A stretch of DNA of 64,000 nt from Rosistilla oblonga (GTDB lineage: Bacteria > Planctomycetota > Planctomycetia > Pirellulales > Pirellulaceae): positions 6,393,339-6,457,338 of the forward strand of contig NZ_CP036292.1 in assembly GCF_007751715.1 (NCBI RefSeq), given 5' to 3'. The notes below the pieces were generated by a model, which was not told the DNA's origin, did not search any database, and worked only from the letters and a program-made list of their open reading frames with translations. How positions within the stretch are numbered: position 1 is the stretch's first letter; every line of letters starts with the position of its first letter. The translations under genes and the position numbers were made by a program. Of the stretch, positions 9,730 through 20,444 are shown one piece after another.

Positions 9730-11022
9730 TTACTTCGACGAGATCACGGGCAACTGTGATGGAGATCGTCCGCCTGCCGCCGCCGGTGATTCGCCTGGAT
9801 CGGTCCATTTGGCCTGCGAAAAGGCTTGCTGGTCGTAGGCGCCGAAGTCGCTGAAGCAGAACTTCTTGGCTAACCGATAAGCGAGATTGCGTTCGGGAAT
9901 CTCATTGCCCGGAACGTATTGGCTGCGGCGCGGCTGCATCGCCTTCAGCTCCTCGATCGCAGTTCCACGAGCGGTCGTATCGCGGGCACCGTGCTTTTCG
10001 GCGATCTGGACCAAGATGTCGGGACGCTCCATCACGACACAGCCGCGCGTGTTCTGCGCTGTCATGTGGCGGAAGTCGCGCAAAAACTCCGACTCGTTGA
10101 ACTTGTCCTTCAACGGCCGATCGTCGTGGATCGTTTCGGCAGCCAATTGAATGATCGGGCAGGGCTCGATATCGCCCCATGGGCCGATGTGGTGCGTGAA
10201 GCCGGTGACCGCCGGGCAGAGAGCATTCCCCGCGCCGTCGTGGTAGGCATCGACAACGATGATCGGTTTGGTGGCTCGCGTGTCGACAACAAACTGCCGC
10301 ACGCGGCGCTGTTGGTCGCTGGAGAGCGAGAGATCGGGACTGGCATCGGGACCGCAGGGACGATAGACGTGGAACCAACAGTACATGACTCCCATCTCGA
10401 TCAACCGATCGACCCAGGCGTCGTTGACAAGGTCGTCGATATTCGTCTGACAAACGCTGGTACAGACACCCACCATCAGATTGTGTCGCAGCGCGGTCTT
10501 GATTCCTTCCATCGTCTGATTCAGAACGCCCTCGCGGCCGCGGCGTTGATCGCTGATGATCTCGCTCCCCTCGACACTGATCAGCGGCGTGACGTTCCCC
10601 AACCGATGCAGCTCCGCCGCGACCTCATCGGTGATGAAGTGGCCGTTGGTGAAGACCTGGAAATAGGCGTCCGGATGCGACCGGAAGATCTCCATCAGAT
10701 CCTTGTGCATAAACGGCTCGCCGCCGAGGATTCCGAAAAACGAATTCCCCATCGCCTTGGCTTGCGTGATCGTCTTGTTAGCCGCCTCGACCTCGATCCG
10801 GCTCTGCTTCGCCCCGACGTCGACCCAACAGCCTTGGCAGCGGAGATTGCAGCTGTTGATCACCGACATATATAAGAACGGCGGAAAAAACTCGCCTCGC
10901 TTCAGCCGCCGCTTGTGCTTGTGGACACTGCGAAATCCCTTGATGCCCATCAACCAAAACAGCTTCCACAGCAAACGCTTATCGGTTTCCAAAGCGAGCC
11001 GCTTGGCCATTCGCAGGTACAT
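9730..11022 (-). CDS. Radical SAM protein
   Basis: A 430-residue radical SAM enzyme. CNLRCQGC at residues 58-65 gives the C-x3-C-x2-C cluster motif, followed by GILGGEPFMHKDL (the GGEP strand) and VFTNGHF. Further Cys residues occur at CTSVCQ, CWFHVYRPCG, CPAV and PCPII, possibly ligating an auxiliary cluster. The N-terminus is basic, and the C-terminal ~60 residues are Pro/Ser-rich. The overall order recalls HpnH-like and heme-maturation-like radical SAM proteins but I cannot assign a substrate. It is monocistronic, with repeats downstream and a 435-base spacer upstream. Confidence 0.85.
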   Translation of the reverse strand: MYLRMAKRLALETDKRLLWKLFWLMGIKGFRSVHKHKRRLKRGEFFPPFLYMSVINSCNLRCQGCWVDVGAKQSRIEVEAANKTITQAKAMGNSFFGILGGEPFMHKDLMEIFRSHPDAYFQVFTNGHFITDEVAAELHRLGNVTPLISVEGSEIISDQRRGREGVLNQTMEGIKTALRHNLMVGVCTSVCQTNIDDLVNDAWVDRLIEMGVMYCWFHVYRPCGPDASPDLSLSSDQQRRVRQFVVDTRATKPIIVVDAYHDGAGNALCPAVTGFTHHIGPWGDIEPCPIIQLAAETIHDDRPLKDKFNESEFLRDFRHMTAQNTRGCVVMERPDILVQIAEKHGARDTTARGTAIEELKAMQPRRSQYVPGNEIPERNLAYRLAKKFCFSDFGAYDQQAFSQAKWTDPGESPAAAGGRSPSQLPVISSK

Positions 11023-11457
11023 ATCAGCAGATCCGAATTCAGGGGGGAGAGTTCAGGCAAGTGAGCGACCGACCGAGCCGCCGATCGCAAACATCAACTA
11101 TAGCCTGCCAGTGCGGCAAATAACACACCGAGGCGACGCCAACCGCACCGCTCGCACACAGATCCCAACGCGTGGGTGGTAAGCAAAGGCGTCAGCGGTG
11201 CAGGGGGGTGAATGGGGTAAACGCACTGGCAACAATCAATCGCGGCGAGCCATGCCCCCCACCAGCCTACCCATTCCGCAGCACCGTTATATTAGGAACC
11301 ACAGACCCCGCTTGAGAGCCCTGGTTGGAATTAGCCCGATGTTCAAAGGCTTTGATTCCCATTACAACTTACGGTACAAAATTTCCTGCTAACAACGTCA
11401 GCACTGGATAGGCCGGTGCCTTCGTCGCGCGAACGCGTCTCCATTCTCAGTCAAAAC
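11023..11457. other. Divergent intergenic spacer, no gene seen
   Basis: The 435 bases between the radical SAM gene (reading left) and the DEAD-box gene (reading right) contain no convincing frame. The segment nearest the helicase is relatively AT-rich (about 11340-11395) and is the likely promoter/leader region. Cold-shock-type helicases often have long leaders, but no specific RNA element is recognisable. Confidence 0.5.
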
Positions 11458-12714
11458 ATGGAATCTAACTCTTCGGAGCCATCGCTGTCCTTCAGCGATC
11501 TCGATCTTTCGCCCATCATGCTGCGGGCGTTAAAGATTTGCAAGTTCGAGAACCCCTCACCGATCCAAGCGGGTCTAATCCCGCTTGCCCTGGAAGGGGA
11601 GGATGTGATCGGCCAAGCGAGGACCGGCACCGGCAAAACCGCCGCCTTCGGCATCCCGATTCTGGAACAGCTCGATCCGCTGGAGGATCACTGTTTGCCA
11701 CAAGCCCTGATCCTCGTGCCAACTCGCGAACTGGCCGACCAAGTGGGGCAAGAACTGACCCGGCTAGCCAAAGGTGTGCCGACCAGCATCGCCGTCCTGG
11801 CGGGTGGCAAAAACCTTCGCAAGCAAACGCAACAGTTAAGCGATGGCGTGCAGGTTGTTGTCGGAACGCCCGGTCGCGTGCATGATCACTTGCAACGCGG
11901 AACCTTTAAGACGCACGACATCTGGTGCGTTGTGCTCGATGAAGCCGACCGGATGCTCGACATCGGATTCCGTCCGCAAATCGAACGCATCTTGCGCAAA
12001 TGCCCCAAAGACCGACAGACTCTGCTGCTGTCGGCCACGATGGCGCCGCAGGTTCGGATCTTGGCCGAGCGGTACATGTACGAACCGAAGACTGTCGATT
12101 GCAGTTCGAAGGACATGTCGGTCGAAACGATCGAGCAGCACTACTTCACCGTCGCCGCTGACAAGCGACTGGAACTGTTGATGCGACTGCTGGACCGCGA
12201 ATCGCCCGAACAAGTGATCATCTTCTGCCGCACCAAGCGCGGCACCGACAAACTGCATCGCAAGCTGAGCGAGAAATACGACGGCGTCGGTTGCATGCAT
12301 GGTGACATGCAGCAACGAGAGCGCGACCGCGTGATCAAGCAACTGCGCAGCAAGGACCTGAAGGTCTTGGTAGCGACCGATGTCGTCGGCCGCGGAATCG
12401 ACATCACGACGATCTCGCACATCATCAACTTCGACGTCCCGCAAGACTGCGACGACTACGTCCATCGCGTCGGACGCACAGGGCGGATGGGACGCGATGG
12501 CGTCGCCTTCACGTTCATCGTGCCGGGCGAAGGAGATGTGCTGACCTCGATCGAGCAACGGATCAACAAGCAGTTGATCAAAGACGTGATGGATGGCTTC
12601 GACCACCCAGTCCCCGTCAACCGAGTCGCGGAAGCCGAAGAGGCAGCAAAGCCAAAGGAGCCGAGCCGCCCGAAGCTGAACCGGATCGTTCGCCGCACGC
12701 GGAAACGCTTCTAA
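11458..12714 (+). CDS. DEAD-box ATP-dependent RNA helicase
   Basis: The 418-residue protein has every core helicase motif in order: Q-motif region (FENPSPIQAG), motif I ARTGTGKT, Ia PTRELADQ, GG, Ib TPGRVHD, II DEAD, III SAT, then IV, V (VATDVVGRGID) and VI HRVGRTGR. It unwinds RNA in ribosome assembly or mRNA turnover. The C-terminal tail (KPKEPSRPKLNRIVRRTRKRF) is short and basic, as in RhlE/CshA-like small helicases. I start at the ATG at 11458, one residue-run before the conserved SFSDLDLSP. An in-frame ATG at 11416 is possible. Motif V reads VGRGID rather than the common ARGID. Confidence 0.93.
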   Translation: MESNSSEPSLSFSDLDLSPIMLRALKICKFENPSPIQAGLIPLALEGEDVIGQARTGTGKTAAFGIPILEQLDPLEDHCLPQALILVPTRELADQVGQELTRLAKGVPTSIAVLAGGKNLRKQTQQLSDGVQVVVGTPGRVHDHLQRGTFKTHDIWCVVLDEADRMLDIGFRPQIERILRKCPKDRQTLLLSATMAPQVRILAERYMYEPKTVDCSSKDMSVETIEQHYFTVAADKRLELLMRLLDRESPEQVIIFCRTKRGTDKLHRKLSEKYDGVGCMHGDMQQRERDRVIKQLRSKDLKVLVATDVVGRGIDITTISHIINFDVPQDCDDYVHRVGRTGRMGRDGVAFTFIVPGEGDVLTSIEQRINKQLIKDVMDGFDHPVPVNRVAEAEEAAKPKEPSRPKLNRIVRRTRKRF

Positions 12715-12740
12715 ACGATACCGCGATACACAGCACTGCA

Positions 12741-12757
12741 GCCCGGATCCGCCGGGC
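12741..12757. repeat. Small GCCCGG hairpin downstream of helicase gene
   Basis: GCCCGG-atccg-CCGGGC forms a 6-bp stem with a 5-base loop 27 bases after the helicase stop, in the 197-base convergent spacer before the YhaM-type gene. There is no T-run after it, so it is at best a weak terminator or processing stem. Confidence 0.4.
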
Positions 12758-12911
12758 TACCCGCTCTCTATCTGGTCGCATCGCTGACCAGCCTCTCTCG
12801 CGGCAGGCCGCTAGCGCCCCCAAAGCTGCCGCCGCTCGGCAGCTGGATCTCGCAAACATCCTCACGCGAACCACGGCAGCCAAGCACCGCGGTCCCAAGT
12901 CGCCAAGCCTT

Positions 12912-13883
12912 CTATTCGATCGGCGACTTCCAGAGCTTCTTGCCCATGCTGGGGTTGTAGTTCGTCCAGTTTTTGTCGCCGCTGATGTCGCTGTCGATGA
13001 TGCTGGTCGCGGCAGCTAGCTTGGCGTCCAGATTGTCCAGGTGATGCAGCGCGATCGCTTCGCGCGTCAGCGGTACCTTCGGGCTGCCATATTCCAGCAG
13101 GCCGTGGTGGCTGAGGATCAGATGCTCCAGATGCCACTTCAGCTGCACCGGGAACGGCGACTTCGTTTCGGCTTCGACCACCGCGATCCGATCGGCCAGG
13201 TACTGGACGCCGATCACGATGTGGCCGACCAATTGGCCGCGGTCGGTGTAAGTGAGCTCGCCGCCCGAGGAAAGCTCTTCGGTCTTGCCGATGTCGTGCA
13301 GGAAGGCACCGGTGGTCAGCAGATCGATATCCAATTGCGGATAACGCGGCCCGATCAACTGAGCCAATTCGATCAGGTCGACGGTGTGCCGCAGCAAGCC
13401 GCCGGGAAAGGCGTGGTGATTGGTGACTGCCGCGGGGGACTGCTTGAACCGCGTCATAAACTCTTCGTCGGCCAAACAGGCATCCAACAACTGACGCAGG
13501 TGAATGTTGCGGACACTCCCCAACAGTTCCTTCAGCCGCGCGAAAGCCTGCTCGCTGGCCGAGGCATCGAACATATCGAAGTCGGCCGGATCGACCTGCG
13601 ACGGATCGACGGGACTGATCCCGGTCACGATCATCTGCATGTTGCCGTTATAGATCTGCGTGCGGCCTTTGACATGCAGATATTCGCTGTCTTGGCAGCG
13701 CTCGAAATCGCGATCCTCCGCGTTCCAGAACATCCCGGTCAGGGTCCCCGTCCGATCGGCCAGCTTCAGCAAAATATACTTGTTCCCCTGCCGATTGGCT
13801 CGCAACTGCTTATCCGCAGCGCGGTAAACGTCGTCAACTTGGGTTTGTTCAGACAACTGGTTGATAAAAAGCCGCTCAGACAC
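12912..13883 (-). CDS. yhaM: 3'-5' exoribonuclease YhaM-type (OB-fold plus HD domain)
   Basis: The 323-residue protein combines an N-terminal OB-fold nucleic-acid-binding domain (residues ~10-100, RTGTLTGMFWNAEDRDF, LHVKGRTQIYNG) with an HD phosphohydrolase domain (residues ~150-290). HD ligands are visible in FPGGLLRHTVDLIELA, FLHDIGKTEEL and ILSHHGLLEYG. This is the layout of Bacillus YhaM/CBF1, which degrades RNA or DNA from the 3' end, and the length matches. It is transcribed alone, convergent with the DEAD-box helicase. The two could both serve RNA turnover, which is only suggestive. The symbol is given by family similarity. Confidence 0.85.
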   Translation of the reverse strand: MSERLFINQLSEQTQVDDVYRAADKQLRANRQGNKYILLKLADRTGTLTGMFWNAEDRDFERCQDSEYLHVKGRTQIYNGNMQMIVTGISPVDPSQVDPADFDMFDASASEQAFARLKELLGSVRNIHLRQLLDACLADEEFMTRFKQSPAAVTNHHAFPGGLLRHTVDLIELAQLIGPRYPQLDIDLLTTGAFLHDIGKTEELSSGGELTYTDRGQLVGHIVIGVQYLADRIAVVEAETKSPFPVQLKWHLEHLILSHHGLLEYGSPKVPLTREAIALHHLDNLDAKLAAATSIIDSDISGDKNWTNYNPSMGKKLWKSPIE

Positions 13884-14252
13884 CGATCACTCCTTGGATA
13901 TTTACGTAACGTTTCCCGCCGACCAACGTAGAATGCCCCAACGCCGCTGCCAAGTGCTGGCCCGATCAGAATCAGCCGCCGCAGCGGCCACAATCGGCAA
14001 ATTTCGAGCGATAGTGGGGCCGGAACCGGCATTCCCATTGCCTCGACCAGGTCCAATCCAGTGCTTGTGTTTCGGCAGATTAGCTGGCACGCGATTTCGC
14101 CGGGCTCCGGTGGATGATCGGAGGCCAGCGAGTGCCGGCTGATACATCAAAATGAAACACCGAATAGCCCGGGGCCTAGTCCCCCAACCATCGGAATGTT
14201 CCTACAATATTCCGTTTGACCAATTCACTCTTTATCTGAAGCCGAACCTGCC
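13884..14252. other. Divergent spacer before proS, contains a repeat element
   Basis: The 369 bases between yhaM and proS, which diverge, contain no credible gene. A 59-bp palindrome-ended repeat lies at 14082-14140. The last ~70 bases before the proS start (AT-rich, TTCCTACAATATTCCG) probably hold its promoter. Confidence 0.5.
14082..14140. repeat. AGCYGGCAC-ended intergenic repeat, copy 1
   Basis: The element begins AGCTGGCACGCG and ends AGTGCCGGCT, so its termini are inverted copies (AGCYGGCAC / GTGCCGGCT). It contains internal complementary pieces such as GGGCTCCGG. A second element with the same ends occurs at 46835-46894. Confidence 0.55.
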
Positions 14253-15767
14253 GTGAACAAAGCACCGAAAACCGCGATCACGCCCACCCGCGTCGACGAT
14301 TATCCCGAATGGTTTCAACAAGTCATCAAAGCCGCGGATTTGGCAGAGGTGTCGCCGGTTCGTGGATGCATGGTGATCAAACCGTGGGGATACGCGCTGT
14401 GGGAAAACATGCAGCGTGTTTTGGATGACATGTTCAAAGCGACAGGGCACCAAAACGCCTACTTCCCGCTGTTCATTCCGATGAGCTTTCTGGAGAAAGA
14501 GGCGGAGCATGTCGAGGGTTTCGCCAAGGAGTGCGCTGTCGTTACGCACCACCGCCTGGAACCCGACGGCAAGGGAGGCCTACAGCCAGCCGGCCCGTTG
14601 GAAGAGCCGTTGATCGTCCGCCCAACCAGCGAAACGATCATCGGGTCGATGTATGCGAAGTGGGTGCAGAGCTATCGCGACCTGCCGATCTTGATCAACC
14701 AATGGGCAAACGTCGTTCGCTGGGAACTGCGAACGCGGCTGTTCTTGCGCACGGCCGAATTCCTGTGGCAGGAAGGGCACACCGTTCACGCGACCTCCGA
14801 AGAAGCGTTGGAAGAGACGCGGAAGATGATCGACGTCTACGCCGACTTCGCCGAGAACTGGATGGCGATGCCGGTCATCCAAGGCGAAAAGACACCAGCG
14901 GAACGCTTCCCCGGCGCGGTCTCGACCCTTTCGATCGAGTCGATGATGCAAGATCGCAAAGCGTTGCAGGCCGGAACCAGCCACTTCCTGGGCCAGAACT
15001 TTTCGAAGGCTCAAGAGATCCAGTTCCAAGACCAAGACGGCAACATGCAGTTCGCATGGACGACCAGCTGGGGCGTTTCGACGCGACTGGTCGGTGCCTT
15101 GATCATGACTCACAGCGACGACGACGGCTTGGTCCTGCCGCCGAAGCTAGCTCCATCGCACATCGTGATCCTGCCGATCTATCGCGACGACGAACAACGT
15201 GCGGCGGTGCTGGAATACGTTGGCAAGCTGCGTGAAGAACTGTCGGCGCAATATTACAGCGGCCGACGGATCAGCATCGAAGTCGACGACCGCGACATTC
15301 GTGGCGGCGAAAAGAAGTGGTATCACGTCAAGCGTGGCGTCCCGTTACGACTGGAGGTCGGCCCGAAAGACATCGACAAAAACGCAGTCTTCGTCGGCCG
15401 CCGCGACACCGGCGAAACCAAGTCGATGGATCGCGATCAATTGGTCGCCGACGTCATCGGGATGCTCGATTCGATTCAGACGAACCTGTTCGACCGAGCA
15501 CTCAAGATGCGAGAAGAGAACACCCGCGAGATCGACAACGTCGACGATTTCCGCGCCTACTTCACCGCCAAGAATCCCGACCGACCGGAGATCCACGGCG
15601 GCTTTGCCAGCTGCTACTTCAGCAATGAAGACGACCTGGAACCGCTGCTGAAAGAACTGAAGGTGACGATCCGCTGCGTTCCGCTGAAGGACAACGACAC
15701 GCCCGGCACCTGCTTCCTGACCGGTAAGCCCGCCGAAAAGAAAGCGATCTTCGCAAAGGCCTATTAA
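14253..15767 (+). CDS. proS: Prolyl-tRNA synthetase, archaeal/eukaryote-like type
   Basis: The 504-residue class II synthetase charges tRNA-Pro. It matches the short ProS form (type without the large bacterial insertion domain). Motif 2 lies in the run after RPTSETIIGSMY (WELRTRLFLRTAEFLWQEGHT is split by class II residues), TTSWGVSTRLVGALIMTHSD is near motif 3, and an anticodon-binding domain is followed by a C-terminal zinc-type domain (GGFASCYFSNEDD, CFLTGKPA). The start is a GTG at 14253 giving MNKAPKTAITP. No strong Shine-Dalgarno precedes it. Many planctomycetes use this type rather than the ~570-residue bacterial form. It is monocistronic, followed by large palindromes. Confidence 0.93.
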   Translation: MNKAPKTAITPTRVDDYPEWFQQVIKAADLAEVSPVRGCMVIKPWGYALWENMQRVLDDMFKATGHQNAYFPLFIPMSFLEKEAEHVEGFAKECAVVTHHRLEPDGKGGLQPAGPLEEPLIVRPTSETIIGSMYAKWVQSYRDLPILINQWANVVRWELRTRLFLRTAEFLWQEGHTVHATSEEALEETRKMIDVYADFAENWMAMPVIQGEKTPAERFPGAVSTLSIESMMQDRKALQAGTSHFLGQNFSKAQEIQFQDQDGNMQFAWTTSWGVSTRLVGALIMTHSDDDGLVLPPKLAPSHIVILPIYRDDEQRAAVLEYVGKLREELSAQYYSGRRISIEVDDRDIRGGEKKWYHVKRGVPLRLEVGPKDIDKNAVFVGRRDTGETKSMDRDQLVADVIGMLDSIQTNLFDRALKMREENTREIDNVDDFRAYFTAKNPDRPEIHGGFASCYFSNEDDLEPLLKELKVTIRCVPLKDNDTPGTCFLTGKPAEKKAIFAKAY

Positions 15768-15789
15768 GCAGCAAGAGAAGAGATATCTA

Positions 15790-15856
15790 GTTTAACCGCG
15801 CGGGCATCGCCCCGCGCTTTCCAGGGCCACGCGGCCCGATGGGCTCGCGGTTAAAC
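15790..15856. repeat. Cloverleaf-like palindromic element between proS and glnS
   Basis: An outer 11-bp stem, GTTTAACCGCG with CGCGGTTAAAC, encloses two further hairpins: GCGCGGG...CCCGCGC and GGGCC-acgc-GGCCC. The 67-base unit can therefore fold into a three-way junction. It lies 22 bases after the proS stop in the convergent spacer and could end or protect the transcripts on either side. No T-run follows. Confidence 0.65.
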
Positions 15857-16000
15857 GAAAAAACACAATGCGATCTGCTTAAAGAAGGCTGCGTCGCGAA
15901 GACCACCGTCGACGATTGCGAGCACCGGAGCCGCGGATGCGGTCGGTGCTTTGGGAATTTATAGCGGACGGTTCGCGCGAGAACCGGACGCTAACGGCTT

Positions 16001-16106
16001 GTCGGTTTAACCACAACGAGCTTCTCTGCATTAGCCGTTTGGGCGTTAGCCCCGGTTTAGCGGCGTCGGAACCGGGGCTAACGCCCAAACGGCTAATTAA
16101 ACCGAC
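16001..16106. repeat. Long inverted repeat between proS and glnS
   Basis: A 28-base arm, TTAGCCGTTTGGGCGTTAGC followed by CCCGGTTT, begins at 16031; its near-perfect complement ends at 16096, with a short GC loop. An outer GTCGGTTTAA (16001) pairs with TTAAACCGAC (16097-16106). The palindrome sits 30 bases downstream of glnS on the minus strand and could serve as a bidirectional terminator or be a dispersed repeat. Confidence 0.7.
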
Positions 16107-16135
16107 ACGCGGTATCGCGAGTGTCGCGGCGCGGT

Positions 16136-17821
<1,686 letters not shown>

Positions 17822-17909
17822 GAGGGGACACTCCAGGCGGGGTCGAGCAGACGTAAAATCAGTACAGATCGGTAGATTATGACGACTGGGGCAGGCGTTC
17901 CGAAGGGGA

Positions 17910-18500
17910 CTACCGCAGCTCGCCAGTCGCTCCGCCCTGCGACTCTTGCTTGCTTTCGATCTCTTCGAGAACCAGCTTCAAGGCAGCCCGAGCGCGACTC
18001 AACCGACTGCGGACCGTGCCGATCGAGATCTCCAGAATCTGAGCGATATCTTCGTACGCACAGTCCTGCATTTCACGCAATACCAAGATCACGCGATGGT
18101 CTTCGGTCAACTGATCCAACGCCGTGCGAACCGTTTGCACGCGGTCGTCGCGGATCATCGCGGCGTCCGGCGCGTCGACCTTATCGACCGGTTCGATCCC
18201 GCCCGATTCGCGAGCGTGTTCCAACGAGACGGTGCTCCGCTTGCGACGCCGGTGGCTCAGAGCGCTGTTAAACGCGATCCGGTACAGCCAGGTAAAGAAC
18301 TGGCTTTGCCGTTGGAAGGTGTGAAGCTTGACAAACGCCCGCACAAAGGCGTCTTGGACGACATCCTCCGCGTCGTCGGACGACCCGGTCACCTGCAGCA
18401 TCGACGCGAACAGGCGATCCTGGTAGCGGCGTACCAATTGCCCAAAAGCCGCTCGATCACCCGCGAGCGCCTGGTCGATGAGTTTTGAATCGTCGTTCAC
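17910..18500 (-). CDS. ECF-type RNA polymerase sigma factor
   Basis: A 196-residue sigma-70 family protein with region 2 ([51 protein letters not shown]) and region 4 ([37 protein letters not shown]) and no region 1 or 3. Such factors direct RNA polymerase to specific stress or envelope promoters. No anti-sigma gene adjoins. The C-terminal tail is short and acidic/Gln-rich. It begins 52 bases after mcsB on the same strand. A link with McsAB-dependent proteolysis is possible but rests only on position. Confidence 0.9.
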   Translation of the reverse strand: MNDDSKLIDQALAGDRAAFGQLVRRYQDRLFASMLQVTGSSDDAEDVVQDAFVRAFVKLHTFQRQSQFFTWLYRIAFNSALSHRRRKRSTVSLEHARESGGIEPVDKVDAPDAAMIRDDRVQTVRTALDQLTEDHRVILVLREMQDCAYEDIAQILEISIGTVRSRLSRARAALKLVLEEIESKQESQGGATGELR

Positions 18501-18552
18501 GCGCAGAGGAGAGGTGGCCGGTACGGAAGGGGGGGAGCGGACGTTACCTGCT

Positions 18553-19644
18553 TTAGTTTAGTTCCGCCGCGCCGTTGGAACCACTATCGCTTAAATGACG
18601 CTGCAGATAAGAGGCCCGTTCGACGTTCCGGTCGGCCGAACCAAGCGTGCGGCCGCGGAGTTTCTGCAGATGCGCCGGCTGGGTGTGGATAAACAACTTA
18701 TTAATCGTCGTGATCGGCAGGTCGTCGATCAGCCCCAGATTGATCCCCATCCGGACCTTCGACAGATAATGCATCGTCTCTTCGCTGCTGATCTTCTTGG
18801 CCGTGGTCAGGATCCCGCGAGCCCGACTGACGTCGTCGTGCAGATCCTGTTCGCTCTCTTCGACCAAAAATCGCCGCGCCCGCCGCTCGTAATCGATAAG
18901 CACCGGGATCACTTCGCTCACCTGTTGGACCAACTCTTCTTCGCTGCGGCCCAAGGTGATTTGATTGCTGACCTGGTAGAAATCGCCCATATACTGCGAT
19001 CCCTCGCCATACAGACCGCGAACGGTCACGCTGATCTTCTGCAGGCTGCGGAAAACCTTGTCGATCTGGCGAGTGATCACCAGCGCCGGCAGGTGCAACA
19101 TCACGCTGACCCGCAGGCCGGTTCCGGCGTTGGTCGGGCAGGCGGTCAGATAACCGAATTTGGAGTGAAACGCATACGTGATCTCGCCTTCGATCAGATC
19201 GTCCAAAGCGTTGACGGTCTGCCACGCCTCTTGCAAGCTGAGCCCGCTGTGCATGACCTGCAACCGCAGATGATCCTCTTCGTTGATCATCACGCTGAAC
19301 TGTTCGTCGGGATCGATCGCGACGGCTCGCGCCCCTTCGGAATCGGCCAGCTCGCGGCTGATCAATTGGCGTTCGACGAGGAATTGGCGGTCGACCTCCG
19401 AAAGATCGTCGACCATCAGATAGCGGACATCTTTCCACTGGGCCAATTTTTCCATCTTGCCCCGCACGGTCCGTTCGATCGCTTGGCGGTCTTCGGGGCT
19501 ACATTTCTTGATGAACGGAAAACCTGCCAGATTGCGAGCCAGCCGAATCCGGCTGCTGATCACAATATCCGACTCCGGCCCGGTACCGCGCAGCCATTCG
19601 CCGCATTGTCCCGCCAATTCATCCAACTTCGGATCCATGTCCAC
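18553..19644 (-). CDS. mcsB: Protein-arginine kinase McsB
   Basis: The 363-residue protein is a phosphagen-kinase relative that phosphorylates arginines and marks proteins for ClpCP. Landmarks are VISSRIRLARNLAGFPF, INEEDHLRLQ, and CPTNAGTGLRVSVMLHLP with the catalytic-loop Cys, plus ARGILTTAKKIS. In the C-terminal segment where Bacillus McsB has the phospho-arginine sensing motif RDxxRA, this protein reads RNVERA, so the Asp is replaced. The start is the ATG at 19644 with an AAGG about ten bases upstream. It follows mcsA by 21 bases, as in Firmicutes. Confidence 0.94.
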   Translation of the reverse strand: MDMDPKLDELAGQCGEWLRGTGPESDIVISSRIRLARNLAGFPFIKKCSPEDRQAIERTVRGKMEKLAQWKDVRYLMVDDLSEVDRQFLVERQLISRELADSEGARAVAIDPDEQFSVMINEEDHLRLQVMHSGLSLQEAWQTVNALDDLIEGEITYAFHSKFGYLTACPTNAGTGLRVSVMLHLPALVITRQIDKVFRSLQKISVTVRGLYGEGSQYMGDFYQVSNQITLGRSEEELVQQVSEVIPVLIDYERRARRFLVEESEQDLHDDVSRARGILTTAKKISSEETMHYLSKVRMGINLGLIDDLPITTINKLFIHTQPAHLQKLRGRTLGSADRNVERASYLQRHLSDSGSNGAAELN

Positions 19645-19665
19645 GTGCGTACCTTCAGTGTTTGA

Positions 19666-20187
19666 TTAGAGATCGCTCGACGTATCCGATTGACCCGATT
19701 CCAAAGTGCGAATGCGATCGCGAATCTCCGAGGCTCGCTCGTAGTTTTCCTTTTCGATCGCTTCCTCCATCTCGCGGCGCAGCTGAATCAATTCGGCTTG
19801 CCGATCGGCCGATGGAGCCAAGCGGGTGGGGCGTTTCCCCTTATGTTCGCGCGAAGCATGGATGTTGATCAACAGCGGTTCAAGATCCTTCTGGAAGACC
19901 GTGTAGTCATACGGACACCCCAGCCGTCCGGCGTTGCGGAATTCATAGAACGTGATCCCACAGACCGGGCATTCCTGCTGGTCCAATTCCGCCAACTCCT
20001 CAGCCGTCTGCCCCAGTTTCAGCTGCTTTTCCAGATGATCGGCAACCAAGCTGGTGGGCGTCGACTGCTCTTTGGACAGATAATGCCGCGCGTGTTCTTC
20101 GCAAAGATGCATCACCTGGGGACCACTTGGCTCGGTCAATTCAGTAATGTGAAAGGTCGCTGGCTTTTCGCAGTGTTGACACTTCAT
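19666..20187 (-). CDS. mcsA: McsA, activator of the McsB arginine kinase
   Basis: The 173-residue protein has paired zinc-binding CxxC motifs (MKCQHCEKPATF, LCEEHARHY, CPVCGITFYEF, GCPYDY) and a C-terminal UVR domain (residues ~130-165: RREMEEAIEKENYERASEIRD is the UvrB-C contact-like helix, cited in two pieces RREMEEAIEK and NYERASEIRD). This is the standard McsA architecture; McsA binds and stimulates McsB. It is the first gene of the mcsA-mcsB pair. The upstream 257-base region is shared with the divergent trpE. No CtsR repressor gene is nearby. Confidence 0.92.
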   Translation of the reverse strand: MKCQHCEKPATFHITELTEPSGPQVMHLCEEHARHYLSKEQSTPTSLVADHLEKQLKLGQTAEELAELDQQECPVCGITFYEFRNAGRLGCPYDYTVFQKDLEPLLINIHASREHKGKRPTRLAPSADRQAELIQLRREMEEAIEKENYERASEIRDRIRTLESGQSDTSSDL

Positions 20188-20444
20188 CGTTCACACGCCT
20201 TTCTCAAAACACCATCCTTATTAAGATATCACCTGCAATAACAGGCTTGCCGATTCTAACTGTCCCCCTTGAACCGTCAACCAACGCAACCGGCTGGTAG
20301 CGACCGGCGGCATTTCGCCCTCGCCGTTGTCTATTGTACGGGGCCGGGACGAATTACACGATCAGTCTTCAATCGAATCTCTCGAACCCGCCAGGCGGTC
20401 TGACGCTCTATGACAGCAAATTCCGCCAATCCTCGGTAAACGCA

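Noticed and set aside
18595-19665. 356-codon + strand frame
   Set aside because: Antisense to mcsB, which is clearly the real gene.
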